DNA of 64,000 bases from Pseudobacteriovorax sp. (GTDB lineage: Bacteria > Bdellovibrionota_B > Oligoflexia > Oligoflexales > Oligoflexaceae), in contig JABSRP010000016.1 of assembly GCA_013215145.1 (NCBI GenBank), positions 124,001 through 188,000 on the forward strand, given 5' to 3'. The position numbers and the translations under genes were made by a program. Shown one piece after another: positions 26,315 through 35,627 of the stretch; within the stretch, counting starts at the first letter, position 1; every line of letters begins with the position of its first letter. Below the pieces are notes generated by a model, which had not been told where the DNA came from, ran no database searches, and was given only the letters and a program-made list of their open reading frames with translations.

Positions 26315-27124
26315 ATGAGAGTTTCTTCAGTACTAAAATTATTCGTTTTAATAACTATGGTCGGATGTGGCGTCGAAGAAAAATCTTCGGAGCTGAATTC
26401 CGTCGAAAACCTTATTGTAGATGGGTCGATTTCTAACAGATTTTTGTTTGATCAAGCTCATATCAATAACTATTCCTGGAAAACACAAAACGAAAGGACT
26501 GTGGGGGATCCTAATTTTTATAGGCCAATCAATTCTTTGGGTATTGGGTCCGTCTTCGGTCTTTTACCTCGCGAACCGTCTGCCGCCGAAAGCTTTGTCA
26601 CTGCCTTCGGTGTCTCTTCTGGCGATAGACTGCCTCGGGTAAAAATCAAGCATTCTGCACCAGGTAACGCTGATCAGGGGCAAAACAGACTGAGCCTTAT
26701 TGGTAGCGATATGAGAGTGCGCGGATTAGGCGGGACTAATTTTTTGTTTGACCTACATCATCCTTTGTTTAATGCAGACGATCTCAAAAATTTGCGTGAG
26801 GCGGGCGTCACACGCGTGAATTTGAGTGCTAAGCTTTCCGCCGCCCACGTTCATTTGACTCAAAATGATCCTAGCGATGTCTATATTCGGATTAGTTGTC
26901 ATAATGGACTTTTGGGAAGCCGCCGCGTTCTGAATGAAAAGAAGCTGTCTTCTACCACAAACAATATCGACCTAGAGGTCGGAGTCGTTGACTTCGATAT
27001 CACAAAGTGTATTACTCCGCCTTCTTCAGTCTCCAATGCACAATTTGTTTGGATCGATGCTAGGGTGAAGTCCATTGATGCGATTTTCTACGAGTACACA
27101 CCAATTATTACCACTATACGATAA
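26315..27124 (+). CDS. Lipoprotein, tandem paralogue 2 of 4
   Basis: A 269-residue protein: signal MRVSSVLKLFVLITMVGC with lipobox MVGC, then GVEEKSSELNSVENLIVDG. The core is as in the other copies (VRGLGGTNFLFDLHHPLF, LREAGVTRVNLSAKLSAAH, IRISC, IDAIFYEYTPIITTIR). It is closest to paralogue 3, from which it is separated by 19 bases, so the two form a sub-pair and are surely co-transcribed. Spacing to paralogue 1 is 143 bases. Function unknown. Confidence 0.8.
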   Translation: MRVSSVLKLFVLITMVGCGVEEKSSELNSVENLIVDGSISNRFLFDQAHINNYSWKTQNERTVGDPNFYRPINSLGIGSVFGLLPREPSAAESFVTAFGVSSGDRLPRVKIKHSAPGNADQGQNRLSLIGSDMRVRGLGGTNFLFDLHHPLFNADDLKNLREAGVTRVNLSAKLSAAHVHLTQNDPSDVYIRISCHNGLLGSRRVLNEKKLSSTTNNIDLEVGVVDFDITKCITPPSSVSNAQFVWIDARVKSIDAIFYEYTPIITTIR

Positions 27125-27143
27125 AGAAAGGTGGCAGATTAAA

Positions 27144-27926
27144 ATGAGATTTTTTACTACCATCAATCTAGCACTATTCGTTTTTATCGCGAGCTGCGGT
27201 GTTGAAGAAAACTCTTCCGAGCTCGATTCAGTTAACGATTTGATAGTAAATGGAACTATCGCACCTAGGTTTGTCTTCGATCAGACACATATTAATGGTT
27301 ACAATTGGACAACGCAAAGGCAAGCGGTAGTCGGTGAGCCAAGAATATATCCTCCTGCATCAATTCCTGGGCCAGCAGTTAACTGGTTCCAAACTGGTTT
27401 CGCTGTTTCGTCCGGTGAGCGACTACCGACTTTTAGAGTTAAACACTCAGCGCCTGGAAGTGCCTCAGATGGACAAAGACGTATGAGTTTGATTGGTAGC
27501 GATATGCGAATTCGAGGAATGGCCGGGACTAGTTACTTATTTGATATGAATCATCCTTTGCTAAATGAAGGCGATCTATTTGGACTTAGGACCGCCGGAA
27601 TCACAAGTATAAACGTTAGTGCTAAATTTCGGGCAACCCACGTTCATGAGACTCTAAATAGTGGTAGAACTACATATTTGCGGATTGAATGTAATCCTGG
27701 TCCTCCCTTTTCCTCTAAAGTCTTAAAGGAATTCGCGCTTAATAGTACGACGACGAGTCTTAATATGGAGACTGGCATAGTTGATTTCAATGTAGATCGT
27801 TGCATAGAAACGGTCCCCGGAAACAACCTTTGGCTGCCCGCAAAATCTGTTTCCATAAAATTAAGGGTCCAGTCTATAGATGCGATCTTCTATGACTATT
27901 TACCCATTGTAACTACAAATCTATAA
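27144..27926 (+). CDS. Lipoprotein, tandem paralogue 3 of 4
   Basis: A 260-residue protein. The open frame extends back to 27075 inside paralogue 2, but ATG 27144 follows AAGGTGG and begins the lipoprotein signal MRFFTTINLALFVFIASC. Core blocks: LDSVNDLIVNGTIAPRFVFDQ, MRIRGMAGTSYLFDMNHPLL, LRTAGITSINVSAKFRATH, LRIEC, IDAIFYDYLPIVTTNL. Closest to paralogue 2. The family conserves one cysteine pair position late in the domain (VDRCIETVP). Confidence 0.8.
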   Translation: MRFFTTINLALFVFIASCGVEENSSELDSVNDLIVNGTIAPRFVFDQTHINGYNWTTQRQAVVGEPRIYPPASIPGPAVNWFQTGFAVSSGERLPTFRVKHSAPGSASDGQRRMSLIGSDMRIRGMAGTSYLFDMNHPLLNEGDLFGLRTAGITSINVSAKFRATHVHETLNSGRTTYLRIECNPGPPFSSKVLKEFALNSTTTSLNMETGIVDFNVDRCIETVPGNNLWLPAKSVSIKLRVQSIDAIFYDYLPIVTTNL

Positions 27927-27974
27927 GTATTAACGCTGACGCCTATAAAGGTTTATAAAATATACGGAGAAAAT

Positions 27975-28832
27975 ATGGATTTTATTAAGAACCTAGCAAT
28001 CCCAGTAATTTTGACTTGCGGTTTTGTTGGGTGTGGGGTCTCTAGTGAATCCGAAGATTCATCCCTTAATTCTGTAGAGAACTTAATTGTCGATGGAATC
28101 TTTTCACCTAAATACGTGTTCGATGAGGCCCATAAAAATGAATATAGGTGGACAACTACTAGTCAGAATAATATAGGTTTGCCGATTTTTCCCCTCGAAC
28201 GGAATTTCGGTGCAGGTGGATTACTACCAGGGTCAAGCCCAAACTCATTCCAAGCACCGTATGGTGCGGTGAATATGTTTGTAGGTGATCCAAGCTTCGA
28301 TATTGGATTGCCTGATCCTAAATTACCAGGATTTCAGATCCAGCACTCTAATCCAGGATCAATCCAACAAGGTAAAGATTCGATGGTACCTCAGGGAAGC
28401 CAGATGAAGATTACTGGGATAGGTGGTCAATACTTTCAGTTTGAGTATCGTCAACAGATCCTAAATAAAGAAGAGCTGGATGAACTCAGGGCTGCAGGCA
28501 TTACCAGACTGAACATCAGCGCTACCCTAAAGGCCAAACATACTTCGGCCACAGTGAATGAACCAAAGTACACGTTCCTTAGAATTACTTGTGCACATGA
28601 GAATCCATTCATAAATCTCGGATTCAAAGTAATAGCAGAAACAATACGTTCAGATTCCTCAACAGATCTAACCTTAAGCACTGGTGCGACAAATATTAAT
28701 ATCGACGATTGCTTAGTGCCATCTTTCGGAGGCGGTCCTCTGGGAGCGACTACCATCAATATCAGGTTTAAGATAAAATCCAGGGAAGCAATACTTTATG
28801 ATTTTGTTCCAATACTTTCAGTCATACGTTAA
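27975..28832 (+). CDS. Lipoprotein, tandem paralogue 4 of 4
   Basis: A 285-residue protein with signal MDFIKNLAIPVILTCGFVGC (lipobox FVGC). Core: LNSVENLIVDGIFSPKYVFDE, MKITGIGGQYFQFEYRQ, LRAAGITRLNISATLKAKH, LRITC, IKSREAILYDFVPILSVIR. It is the longest copy, with an extra glycine- and proline-rich loop near residues 70-110. It pairs by similarity with paralogue 1, so the array reads 1-2-3-4 with subtypes A-B-B-A. It starts 48 bases after paralogue 3. Confidence 0.8.
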   Translation: MDFIKNLAIPVILTCGFVGCGVSSESEDSSLNSVENLIVDGIFSPKYVFDEAHKNEYRWTTTSQNNIGLPIFPLERNFGAGGLLPGSSPNSFQAPYGAVNMFVGDPSFDIGLPDPKLPGFQIQHSNPGSIQQGKDSMVPQGSQMKITGIGGQYFQFEYRQQILNKEELDELRAAGITRLNISATLKAKHTSATVNEPKYTFLRITCAHENPFINLGFKVIAETIRSDSSTDLTLSTGATNINIDDCLVPSFGGGPLGATTINIRFKIKSREAILYDFVPILSVIR

Positions 28833-28957
28833 TTAATTGAGTGTGAAGGCTCGATTTGCCCTAGAATACCTAATGAATTAAGATTCACGAGTTGATTACT
28901 AAAGTTGGAAGTTGGAGTTAGTTTGAGCAGAATTCAGGGATAAGGAAGATGTAAATA

Positions 28958-28976
28958 AGGCGGCTCGATGCCGCCT
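28958..28976. terminator. Hairpin between convergent lipoprotein genes
   Basis: aggcggc-tcgat-gccgcct, a 7-base GC stem. On the minus strand TTATTT follows, a weak T run. It probably ends the minus-strand gene ending at 28989, and perhaps the lipoprotein array. Confidence 0.55.
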
Positions 28977-28988
28977 GATTAAGTTGGA

Positions 28989-30998
28989 TTAGGAATTGTT
29001 GTCTGTACATATGTTGTGGTACACGAAGAACCCAAAAGCGACTCCCGGCGGAGTTGAGGTAGCGATACCAGAGGCATTGTAAGCGCCGGAATAAGCGGTC
29101 TCATCAGTCGCTCTATTGAAGAGCGGTGCTGCGAAAGATCTTGTCGCGCCATTGATAGAATCGTTATTCAGAGGAGAAGCACAGCCTACAGCCGTGTTGT
29201 AAATGTCGCTGCCGTTGGCAGTAGCATCTGCAATCAGAGCAGCTTGTGCAGCTGTAGCACTAACTAGACTGCCTGACGTGAAACTAGTATTGCTAACATG
29301 ATTAAACTCATTTGCCTCAGTATCTATACCCAAATACGTCCAACCATCCCAAGTCGTCTCATCACCGCCAGCTGAATCAAGGCTCGCTGCACATGCTGCA
29401 ACTACAGCCTCCTCAGTGCTGGTTCCATTTTTACAGTCATACCAATTAGCAACAGTAGGATCCTGGAAGGCATAAACGGTATGGTAGTATCCTGGGAGCT
29501 TCGTTGCATCTGTCTCGGCAGCTGCGTTGTTTGCCGCTACAGCCAGTTGGATATTGGCTCTTGTTCCATCCGCTATCCTGGCTTGAGCGTACCTAACGAC
29601 CAAATCTTGGGTTGGATGTAGTGTAAGTGCTTGCCCTTTCGCAGCGTCAGCTACCGGTGACGCGTTACTCCAATCGCGAAGAGCGATGGGAACAAACTGC
29701 TCCATGAACACCATATCCCTTTTGGAAATTTCTACCGCGATTTCCGTGGTTGTGGCTTCGTTGGTGGTCTCCCGGTATTGATTAAACAATCCAGCTCGAA
29801 GTGTCGCCCAGCCCGGTAGAGCATCAAATCTCGTATTGTTTGTGATGGCACTGTGAAGAGCCACTCGATTCAATCCCATGGTCATACTGTAATTCCCACC
29901 TAGGTTTAAGATGGCGCTGGGAAATGGATAGATCTGGGTGGAGGTATCACTTATCGATGTCTTATAGGCGGTGACTAAACTCGACTCCGAAGCAGCATCC
30001 TGTAAGTAAAATCCAATCCTTGCCGTAGCCAGTTGAACAGTCAGTGCTCCCCTGTCGGCCCCAGCAAAAATGGTGTATGGAAGTGAAGTGTCTGATGTCG
30101 CTTTTACTGTTTTCAATTTCGCAGTAAAATCGTTTGCGATATCGAAGTTTCCATTCCCAGCGGTAAAATCGGCATTTAAATTGGGAACTGGGAGGCCGCC
30201 GACCGCCGAAGTCAGGCAATTATGAAGACCTATCACCTCTGTGACATCGTTGTCCCAAATATCTGTGCCCGTTTGTGTGGAACTTGCAGCTGCAAGTAGA
30301 TTGTCTCCAGTGCATACCCCTTCCGAGGTTTCGTAGTCTGCAGCGCAAAGAGGCTCGCCGGGGAATGTTGGAGCTGCAATAATCGTCCATTCTTGTAGCA
30401 GATCGAAAACGGTATAAATTTCACCGTAACCGAGCCCTGTTTGACTTCCATGCCCATAAATCGTCAAAGGGTAAGGGCCGCCCGCACCTGCGCCAGTATC
30501 TGGAATTGTAATAATGGCAGTTCGGGTTGCATCTTCAGGAGTTCCGTCAGCATTTTTCAGCTTATACTGAAAATAATGATATTTAGCGGCTGCAGCGCCG
30601 GGAGTTCCGCTCACCGCTTTTAGAGCCTGGTTCGCCGGCGTGATTCCAACAATCCCACCACACTGAGACGTAACTGCCTTCGGAACTAAATCTCCGGCGA
30701 TCCCTGCAAGCAGACCGTCGTAATCTGTATTCTCACCACTGGTTCCAATCGAACCGTAAAGCGTCGGAGATGTAGCAAGGGCACCCGATATTGATACAGT
30801 CTCCGCATCATCAGGAACCGCAAACCCATAAAAATTAGAAAGATCGAGCCACACCTGCTTTTCAGCATCGGAGCTCTGGAAAGTCTCATAATAAGCATCA
30901 CGGGCGGTGTCGTTGAAGACGTCCACGTTTTCTGGGGTGCTCCCACAAGCGGAGAGCAAACCAAGACTGGTTAAAGGTATAAGGTACTTGATTTTCAT
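28989..30998 (-). CDS. Alpha/beta-hydrolase-like lipoprotein
   Basis: A 669-residue protein with a lipoprotein signal (lipobox LSAC, residue 18). Residues 150-240 resemble the first half of an alpha/beta hydrolase core: RTAIITIPDTG, YPLTIYGHGSQTGLGYGE, WTIIAAPTFPGEP, where the HG pair is the oxyanion-hole element. A nucleophile-elbow-like segment is FAGADRGALTVQLA, which has Asp where Ser usually stands. Further cysteines (CENDP-like and DCKNG, VAACAAS, VGCAS, HNICTDNNS) suggest disulfides. The protein is probably exported to the outer membrane. It is 21 bases downstream of an outer-membrane protein gene, so the two are likely an operon. Enzymatic activity is uncertain. Confidence 0.6.
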   Translation of the reverse strand: MKIKYLIPLTSLGLLSACGSTPENVDVFNDTARDAYYETFQSSDAEKQVWLDLSNFYGFAVPDDAETVSISGALATSPTLYGSIGTSGENTDYDGLLAGIAGDLVPKAVTSQCGGIVGITPANQALKAVSGTPGAAAAKYHYFQYKLKNADGTPEDATRTAIITIPDTGAGAGGPYPLTIYGHGSQTGLGYGEIYTVFDLLQEWTIIAAPTFPGEPLCAADYETSEGVCTGDNLLAAASSTQTGTDIWDNDVTEVIGLHNCLTSAVGGLPVPNLNADFTAGNGNFDIANDFTAKLKTVKATSDTSLPYTIFAGADRGALTVQLATARIGFYLQDAASESSLVTAYKTSISDTSTQIYPFPSAILNLGGNYSMTMGLNRVALHSAITNNTRFDALPGWATLRAGLFNQYRETTNEATTTEIAVEISKRDMVFMEQFVPIALRDWSNASPVADAAKGQALTLHPTQDLVVRYAQARIADGTRANIQLAVAANNAAAETDATKLPGYYHTVYAFQDPTVANWYDCKNGTSTEEAVVAACAASLDSAGGDETTWDGWTYLGIDTEANEFNHVSNTSFTSGSLVSATAAQAALIADATANGSDIYNTAVGCASPLNNDSINGATRSFAAPLFNRATDETAYSGAYNASGIATSTPPGVAFGFFVYHNICTDNNS

Positions 30999-31019
30999 AT
31001 CGCTACCCTCTTTGGTTTT

Positions 31020-32591
31020 TTAAAATTTGTAGTAGCCGATGATCTGAAACCGGTTGGTGATGGGCGCTATGGTCGCGAACTCACCTGACACGGGCATCTC
31101 ATACTCGTAGTTGATACTTAGTGGGATAAGAGGCTTAAGTCCTAGACCATCCCAGCTGATGTTAAATCCAGCAAATCTCATGCGTGTGATCTCGTCGCGG
31201 CGCCAGCCGTTGGAGTCGATGGCCTCACCGTCGTAGCGTGTCTCACGACCTTCTTTCCAGCGATACTTAAGACCCACACCGACAGGCTTAAAGGCTTCGC
31301 CAAGATCAGTAAGACCAAATCCGAAGCGGATAAAACCGTCATGGCCGGTACCAGTCCGCTCAAACTTCTGCTCGTTGGGCTGGCCGTCACCACCGATGGC
31401 GATGGCTGCTGGTATGGTTGGATCACCTGTGTTGAGCCGGTCGTTGAAGATTGACGAAGATTTGTTCTTTTTACCCGACGCTAGCATGGTCTCCAACTGA
31501 TGCTGGAGTGAGAAGACGAGCCAAGGAAACAGCTTATAGTCAAAGTTAAAGCGCAGTCCGGCATCGAGGACACCGCCGCCTGTGGCGCGTTTTCCTTTGG
31601 GTACATCTTTGAATTTACCTGTGGGTAGTTTGATACCACCACCGGCCGACAGTGAAAAGTTCTGAGCTGCGTAGAAGTTATAGAGACCACCAATCTGAAC
31701 GTCACCTATACCGGTCTCACCGTCAAGGGGGTTGATTGGAGTCATCAGTAGGTTATCGATTTGCCGTGAGACGGGCTCATCTGTTGTTGCAAGGACAGTC
31801 TCACCAGTGGTTAGTGTTACGGTTTGGTTCACAGGGATGGTGTAGTTATCCGAGTAGATTTTGCTGTAGCAGTCGGCATCTGTGGAACAGAAACCTTGAG
31901 ACTTTAGCAAGGCTTTTACTGCACCTGCGTAACGGCCGAACTCACGCTTGAATTTGCGGTTGTTCTTACGGATCTCATTGGCGTTGAGACCGGCTTGAGA
32001 TTTAAGTACGAAGGGTACGATTAAGGCTAGTGAGATGCGATCGGTTAGACCGTATTCGGCGACGGCTGCCATAGCGTCGATGTTGATCTCATACCCTTGA
32101 CTCTCTTTGTTGCCCTCCTCATCGAAGCCTTCTTTACCATAGACGTTTTGGTAGGGAAGTCTGACCCTCATAACGCCTTCGGGAAGTGTTTTACCAGCAC
32201 CAATCGCTGAGTAGAACTCCTTAGTCTTTGGTTTATCGGCAAGTTTACCAACGTCAGGAAGCGCTTCGAGCTGGCGCTTACGGCGCTCGCTGATCTCACC
32301 TTCCGCTGCGGGCTCTTCCGTTTTATCTTTCATGGCGTCTTCGGTTTTTTCTTTGACTTCTTCTTTGACCGCATCAGTGGCCTCTTCTTTTTTGGCGTCC
32401 GCTGCTTCGTTAGCCTTGTTCTCCATGGCTTCTTTTGCATCCTTGGCCGCATTTGTGATCTCTTCACTTGGGCTCGCTTCGTTAGCAGGCGGAGTGTCTT
32501 GACCTTCTTGAGCGTTTGCCACGACTGACATGAAAAGGGTTAGCAGTAGGCAAAAACTGCACCTACCAAGTTTTAAGGGTGAGAGTCTCAT
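31020..32591 (-). CDS. Outer-membrane beta-barrel protein with Lys/Glu-rich N-terminal helix
   Basis: A 523-residue protein. ATG 32591 follows GAGGAGG and gives a signal peptide (LGRCSFCLLLTLFMSVVANA). Next comes a charged helical segment of about 70 residues (NAAKDAKEAMENKANEAADAK), likely a periplasmic coiled coil or peptidoglycan contact. The rest is barrel-like: LTDRISLALIVPF, GIGDVQIGGLYNFY, GGGIKLPTGKF, RFNFDYKLFPWLVFSLQHQL, and the final strand RFQIIGYYKF with C-terminal F. The pattern GDVxxGxxY with KLPTG resembles transporter-type barrels of the phenol-degradation (PF13557) group. It leads the operon with the hydrolase-like lipoprotein; a joint uptake role is possible. Confidence 0.75.
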   Translation of the reverse strand: MRLSPLKLGRCSFCLLLTLFMSVVANAQEGQDTPPANEASPSEEITNAAKDAKEAMENKANEAADAKKEEATDAVKEEVKEKTEDAMKDKTEEPAAEGEISERRKRQLEALPDVGKLADKPKTKEFYSAIGAGKTLPEGVMRVRLPYQNVYGKEGFDEEGNKESQGYEINIDAMAAVAEYGLTDRISLALIVPFVLKSQAGLNANEIRKNNRKFKREFGRYAGAVKALLKSQGFCSTDADCYSKIYSDNYTIPVNQTVTLTTGETVLATTDEPVSRQIDNLLMTPINPLDGETGIGDVQIGGLYNFYAAQNFSLSAGGGIKLPTGKFKDVPKGKRATGGGVLDAGLRFNFDYKLFPWLVFSLQHQLETMLASGKKNKSSSIFNDRLNTGDPTIPAAIAIGGDGQPNEQKFERTGTGHDGFIRFGFGLTDLGEAFKPVGVGLKYRWKEGRETRYDGEAIDSNGWRRDEITRMRFAGFNISWDGLGLKPLIPLSINYEYEMPVSGEFATIAPITNRFQIIGYYKF

Positions 32592-32757
32592 TCGTTCGCC
32601 TCCTCGGTCTGCGAAAATCACCGTCTATAGAACACACTACTATGAACAAATCATAAGAATGATTGTAGCGCCTGTTCGGTCAGGTGTACACCTTCTAAAG
32701 GGAAGAATTTTCCCGGGTTAGCGCTCTCGTGATAAAACCCTTGCTGCAGTTGGGCTT

Positions 32758-34134
32758 TTAAAGGCGTAGCCCTGCTCGCCAATTTTTTTTGGCGAACTGA
32801 AGCAGTCTGTTTGGTGGATTGGTCAGGGGTGCTAATAGTTGCTGAGAATTAGCGGTGGAGTTCTGCTGCATGTTTTCAATGATCAAACGCAGTCCGCTTT
32901 GACCTTCGAGTTTTAAAATCGTCCGTACCAGATAGAAACTCTGGCTATAAGCGAGCTGAACCTCTGTGGACCGCAGGCCCAGAAAGGAGCCTTCGAGTAG
33001 GTCCATGGGCAAGAACTGATCGCGATTAAGAGGCAGTGGCTGAAGATCACACATACCTGGGCATTCCATCAATCCTGCTAGCCCCTCATGAAACCAAGTA
33101 GGAATTTTACGACCTCCAATGGCTTCGGTAAGCACGCCGTGAACAAACTCATGACGCAAGGTCCTAGCGAGCTCAAACAGATAGCTGGAGTCGCGCCTAT
33201 TCACGACGGGGATGCGCAGCCGACCATCAAATAGTCCCGTGGCCCATGCAGGTCCGTGGGAGACTTGGCTGAAGGTTTGTTTGGGATAGAGGATCACCTC
33301 AAGAGGATTGTTGGGACGCGGCAGTCCTAGGTCGATCTCTAGCTCTTCCATCGTCTCTTCCAAAGTGGTGATGACCCAGCCGGCGATATCCTCGTGATCT
33401 AGAGGCCGATAGCTTAAGGTGATCAAATCGGTTTCGACGATGGTTTGGTAGTTAGATTCCTCCAATTTTGCCTTCATCTTAGTTGATCTGTTTTGTAGGC
33501 TCTTGCGTTGTTCGTCGGTGAGCGTCGCTTTTTCGAGGGCCTGGCTTAAGATAAGAGCGGCATCTTCGAATTGAGATAAGGACTCAAGGGAATCCGCCAG
33601 TATTAGGCTAGCATCATAATCGGGTCCCGCTTGTTGGATGTAGCGCCGTAGGTAGGGCTCGGCTTGCCAGTACATCCTTTTATTGTAAAGGCAATACCCC
33701 ATGCCTTTCATGGCGAAGACCTCGTTGCGCAGTGAGAGGGATTTTTCGAGGAGCGGTAAGGCCTCGTCGCAGTTCTTTTGATTGATCTGCTCCCAGGCAA
33801 GGCTGGTGAACAGTGTCGGCTTTTGTCGTTCTAACCAGTTGCGATAGTCCTCGGTGATCGACGCTAGGGCGAGCTCGCTTTTGATAAGAGTCAAGGCTTT
33901 GAGAAATTGATCTTTGGCAAAAAGCTCGGCGATCTCTTGGCGGCGGTCCTTGGGCAAATCTAAAGGACCCTGCTCGTTTGCTTCCATGGGTTCCGGAAGG
34001 CTAGGAGTCACCTCAGTAGCCAGGTGACTCGGCTCCTTTGAGCCGATCAGAGATTTAACGGTCTCCCAGTTGAGGGCTACCAGGATGAGGGCGCTTAGCC
34101 CGATGATAAACCCTGTGGATGTCCTAAAGGTCAT
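32758..34134 (-). CDS. TPR protein with peptidase-MA-like metalloprotease domain
   Basis: About 458 residues. ATG 34134 is preceded by GGAGAG and starts an N-terminal membrane anchor (GFIIGLSALILVALNW). Residues 60-230 hold TPR-like helices (CDEALPLLEKSLSL, YWQAEPYLRRYIQQ, FEDAALILSQALEKA). The C-terminal part is a peptidase-MA/gluzincin domain: LRHEFVHGVLTEAIGG with the HExxH at about residue 326 and the third ligand Glu in TWFHEGLAGLM, 19 or so residues later. It would act in the periplasm on an unknown protein. The frame continues 23 codons upstream, without a ribosome site. Confidence 0.8.
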   Translation of the reverse strand: MTFRTSTGFIIGLSALILVALNWETVKSLIGSKEPSHLATEVTPSLPEPMEANEQGPLDLPKDRRQEIAELFAKDQFLKALTLIKSELALASITEDYRNWLERQKPTLFTSLAWEQINQKNCDEALPLLEKSLSLRNEVFAMKGMGYCLYNKRMYWQAEPYLRRYIQQAGPDYDASLILADSLESLSQFEDAALILSQALEKATLTDEQRKSLQNRSTKMKAKLEESNYQTIVETDLITLSYRPLDHEDIAGWVITTLEETMEELEIDLGLPRPNNPLEVILYPKQTFSQVSHGPAWATGLFDGRLRIPVVNRRDSSYLFELARTLRHEFVHGVLTEAIGGRKIPTWFHEGLAGLMECPGMCDLQPLPLNRDQFLPMDLLEGSFLGLRSTEVQLAYSQSFYLVRTILKLEGQSGLRLIIENMQQNSTANSQQLLAPLTNPPNRLLQFAKKNWRAGLRL

Positions 34135-34215
34135 TGGTATCTCTCCAAGAGTTGGCTTTGGATACCAGTTTGGGGGTGGGGATGTCGTTTTCCCGCAACC
34201 CACTACTAGTCAGAT

Positions 34216-34464
34216 TTAGTTTTTTACTAGTTTACCATCTCTGTCTAGCTGTGCGAGCTCGGTAAAGCCCCCAATGAACCTTTCTCCCATAAAAATCATA
34301 GGAACCGTCGTATATCCACCCGCCTCATCAGAGGCTTTTTGACGTAGCTCTGGGTCACCGTCTACGGGTATTTCTTTATACTCAATGCCTTTTTGACTTA
34401 AGAGCATCTTTGCACGATTGCAAAATCCACAATACCGCGTGGTGTAAATTGTGATCTCTCCCAT
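34216..34464 (-). CDS. grxC: Glutaredoxin 3
   Basis: An 82-residue glutaredoxin, the usual size for GrxC. The dithiol active site CGFC is residues 12-15, the cis-proline motif is TTVPMIF, and the glutathione-binding GG follows in FIGGFTEL. It reduces protein disulfides and ribonucleotide reductase at the cost of glutathione. It lies 80 bases upstream of, and in the same direction as, the TPR/peptidase-MA gene, and is divergent from the Mrp gene. Confidence 0.93.
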   Translation of the reverse strand: MGEITIYTTRYCGFCNRAKMLLSQKGIEYKEIPVDGDPELRQKASDEAGGYTTVPMIFMGERFIGGFTELAQLDRDGKLVKN

Positions 34465-34538
34465 TTGTGTTTGCTCCTTTTTTTGCTATGGATTCCATTC
34501 CAACTGTATTCTAACCGGCCGAGCTATGAAAGGTAAGT

Positions 34539-35627
34539 ATGAATCAAGACCTTAGCCTAAAAGATCATATGATTAGCCTCCTAAGGGAAGCTAGAGCAAA
34601 CCCCAACTTCGGGCTTTCTGGTGACGATGATCCCTCGGACCGTATCATTACCATCGAAGGTATGGATGGTGGTTCCATGGTCAGGCTGCTCGCAGATGGG
34701 CTGAGTAGCGATCATAAAATCGCTCTTGAGGCTTACCTCACACAGTCCAGTCAGAATTATGGAACTGTCCTAATTTATTATCGAAACTCGGAAAACGAGA
34801 CCCGTGCAAGACCGGCCCCTGTGGCGGCTCCTGCTACCCAAACAGGACCCTTTGGCGTCAAAATGAATAAACAAGCCATCCCGGGAGTGAAACGGGTGAT
34901 CGCCGTATCCTCCGGTAAAGGAGGGGTGGGAAAGTCCACAGTCTCAGCTAACTTGGCTGTGTCTTTGGCGCGTAAAGGCCATAAGGTTGGGCTGCTCGAT
35001 GCCGATATTTATGGCCCGTCAGCTCCGCTTATGTTGGGTATCGAAGGATCACAGCCTGTGGGCTCGGGGGGAAAGATCGAGCCCGTGGAGGCTCATGGGG
35101 TGAAGTGTGTTTCCTTTGGTCTTATGAGCTCGGGTTCGAGTCCTGTGATCTGGCGCGGGCCCATGGTGTCTAGGGCGCTGCAGCAGCTGTTCTACCAAAC
35201 CGAGTGGGGTGAGCTTGACTATTTGGTGTTGGACCTACCCCCGGGAACCGGCGACGTGCAGCTCACGATGATTGAAAAGCTGCCCTTGCAGTCGGCTATC
35301 ATTGTCACGACTCCGCAGAATGTCGCTCTGCTCGATGCCGAAAAAGGCCTATCCATGTTTCAAAAATTAAAGGTCCCCATATTGGGTATCGTCGAAAACA
35401 TGTCCTACCACGTCTGCTCCAACTGTGGGTTTGAGGACTATATATTTGGTAATGAGGCCGAAGGCTTTGCTGATCGGACCCGGCAGCCGCTTCTTGCCAG
35501 GATTCCGCTTATGACCTCGATCCGCGCAGGTGGTGACACAGGGAGGCCGGCCTCCTTAGAGCGGCAGGATTTAGCTAAGATCTACGAGGGCTTAGTCAAA
35601 CGGATCGAAAACGATGTCCATCAATAA
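34539..35627 (+). CDS. mrp: Mrp/NBP35-family Fe-S cluster carrier ATPase
   Basis: A 362-residue P-loop ATPase. The deviant Walker A motif SSGKGGVGKST is at residues 124-134, followed by LLDADIYGPSAPLMLG and the switch LDLPPGTGDVQLT. The cluster-binding CxxC is CSNC in NMSYHVCSNCGFED. It assembles and transfers iron-sulfur clusters in the cytosol. The N-terminal 100 residues replace the usual MIP18/DUF59 domain but keep little of its signature, and a linker rich in Ala and Pro joins the domains. Ribosome site AAGGTAAG precedes the ATG. The neighbouring glutaredoxin also belongs to thiol/Fe-S chemistry. Confidence 0.92.
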   Translation: MNQDLSLKDHMISLLREARANPNFGLSGDDDPSDRIITIEGMDGGSMVRLLADGLSSDHKIALEAYLTQSSQNYGTVLIYYRNSENETRARPAPVAAPATQTGPFGVKMNKQAIPGVKRVIAVSSGKGGVGKSTVSANLAVSLARKGHKVGLLDADIYGPSAPLMLGIEGSQPVGSGGKIEPVEAHGVKCVSFGLMSSGSSPVIWRGPMVSRALQQLFYQTEWGELDYLVLDLPPGTGDVQLTMIEKLPLQSAIIVTTPQNVALLDAEKGLSMFQKLKVPILGIVENMSYHVCSNCGFEDYIFGNEAEGFADRTRQPLLARIPLMTSIRAGGDTGRPASLERQDLAKIYEGLVKRIENDVHQ

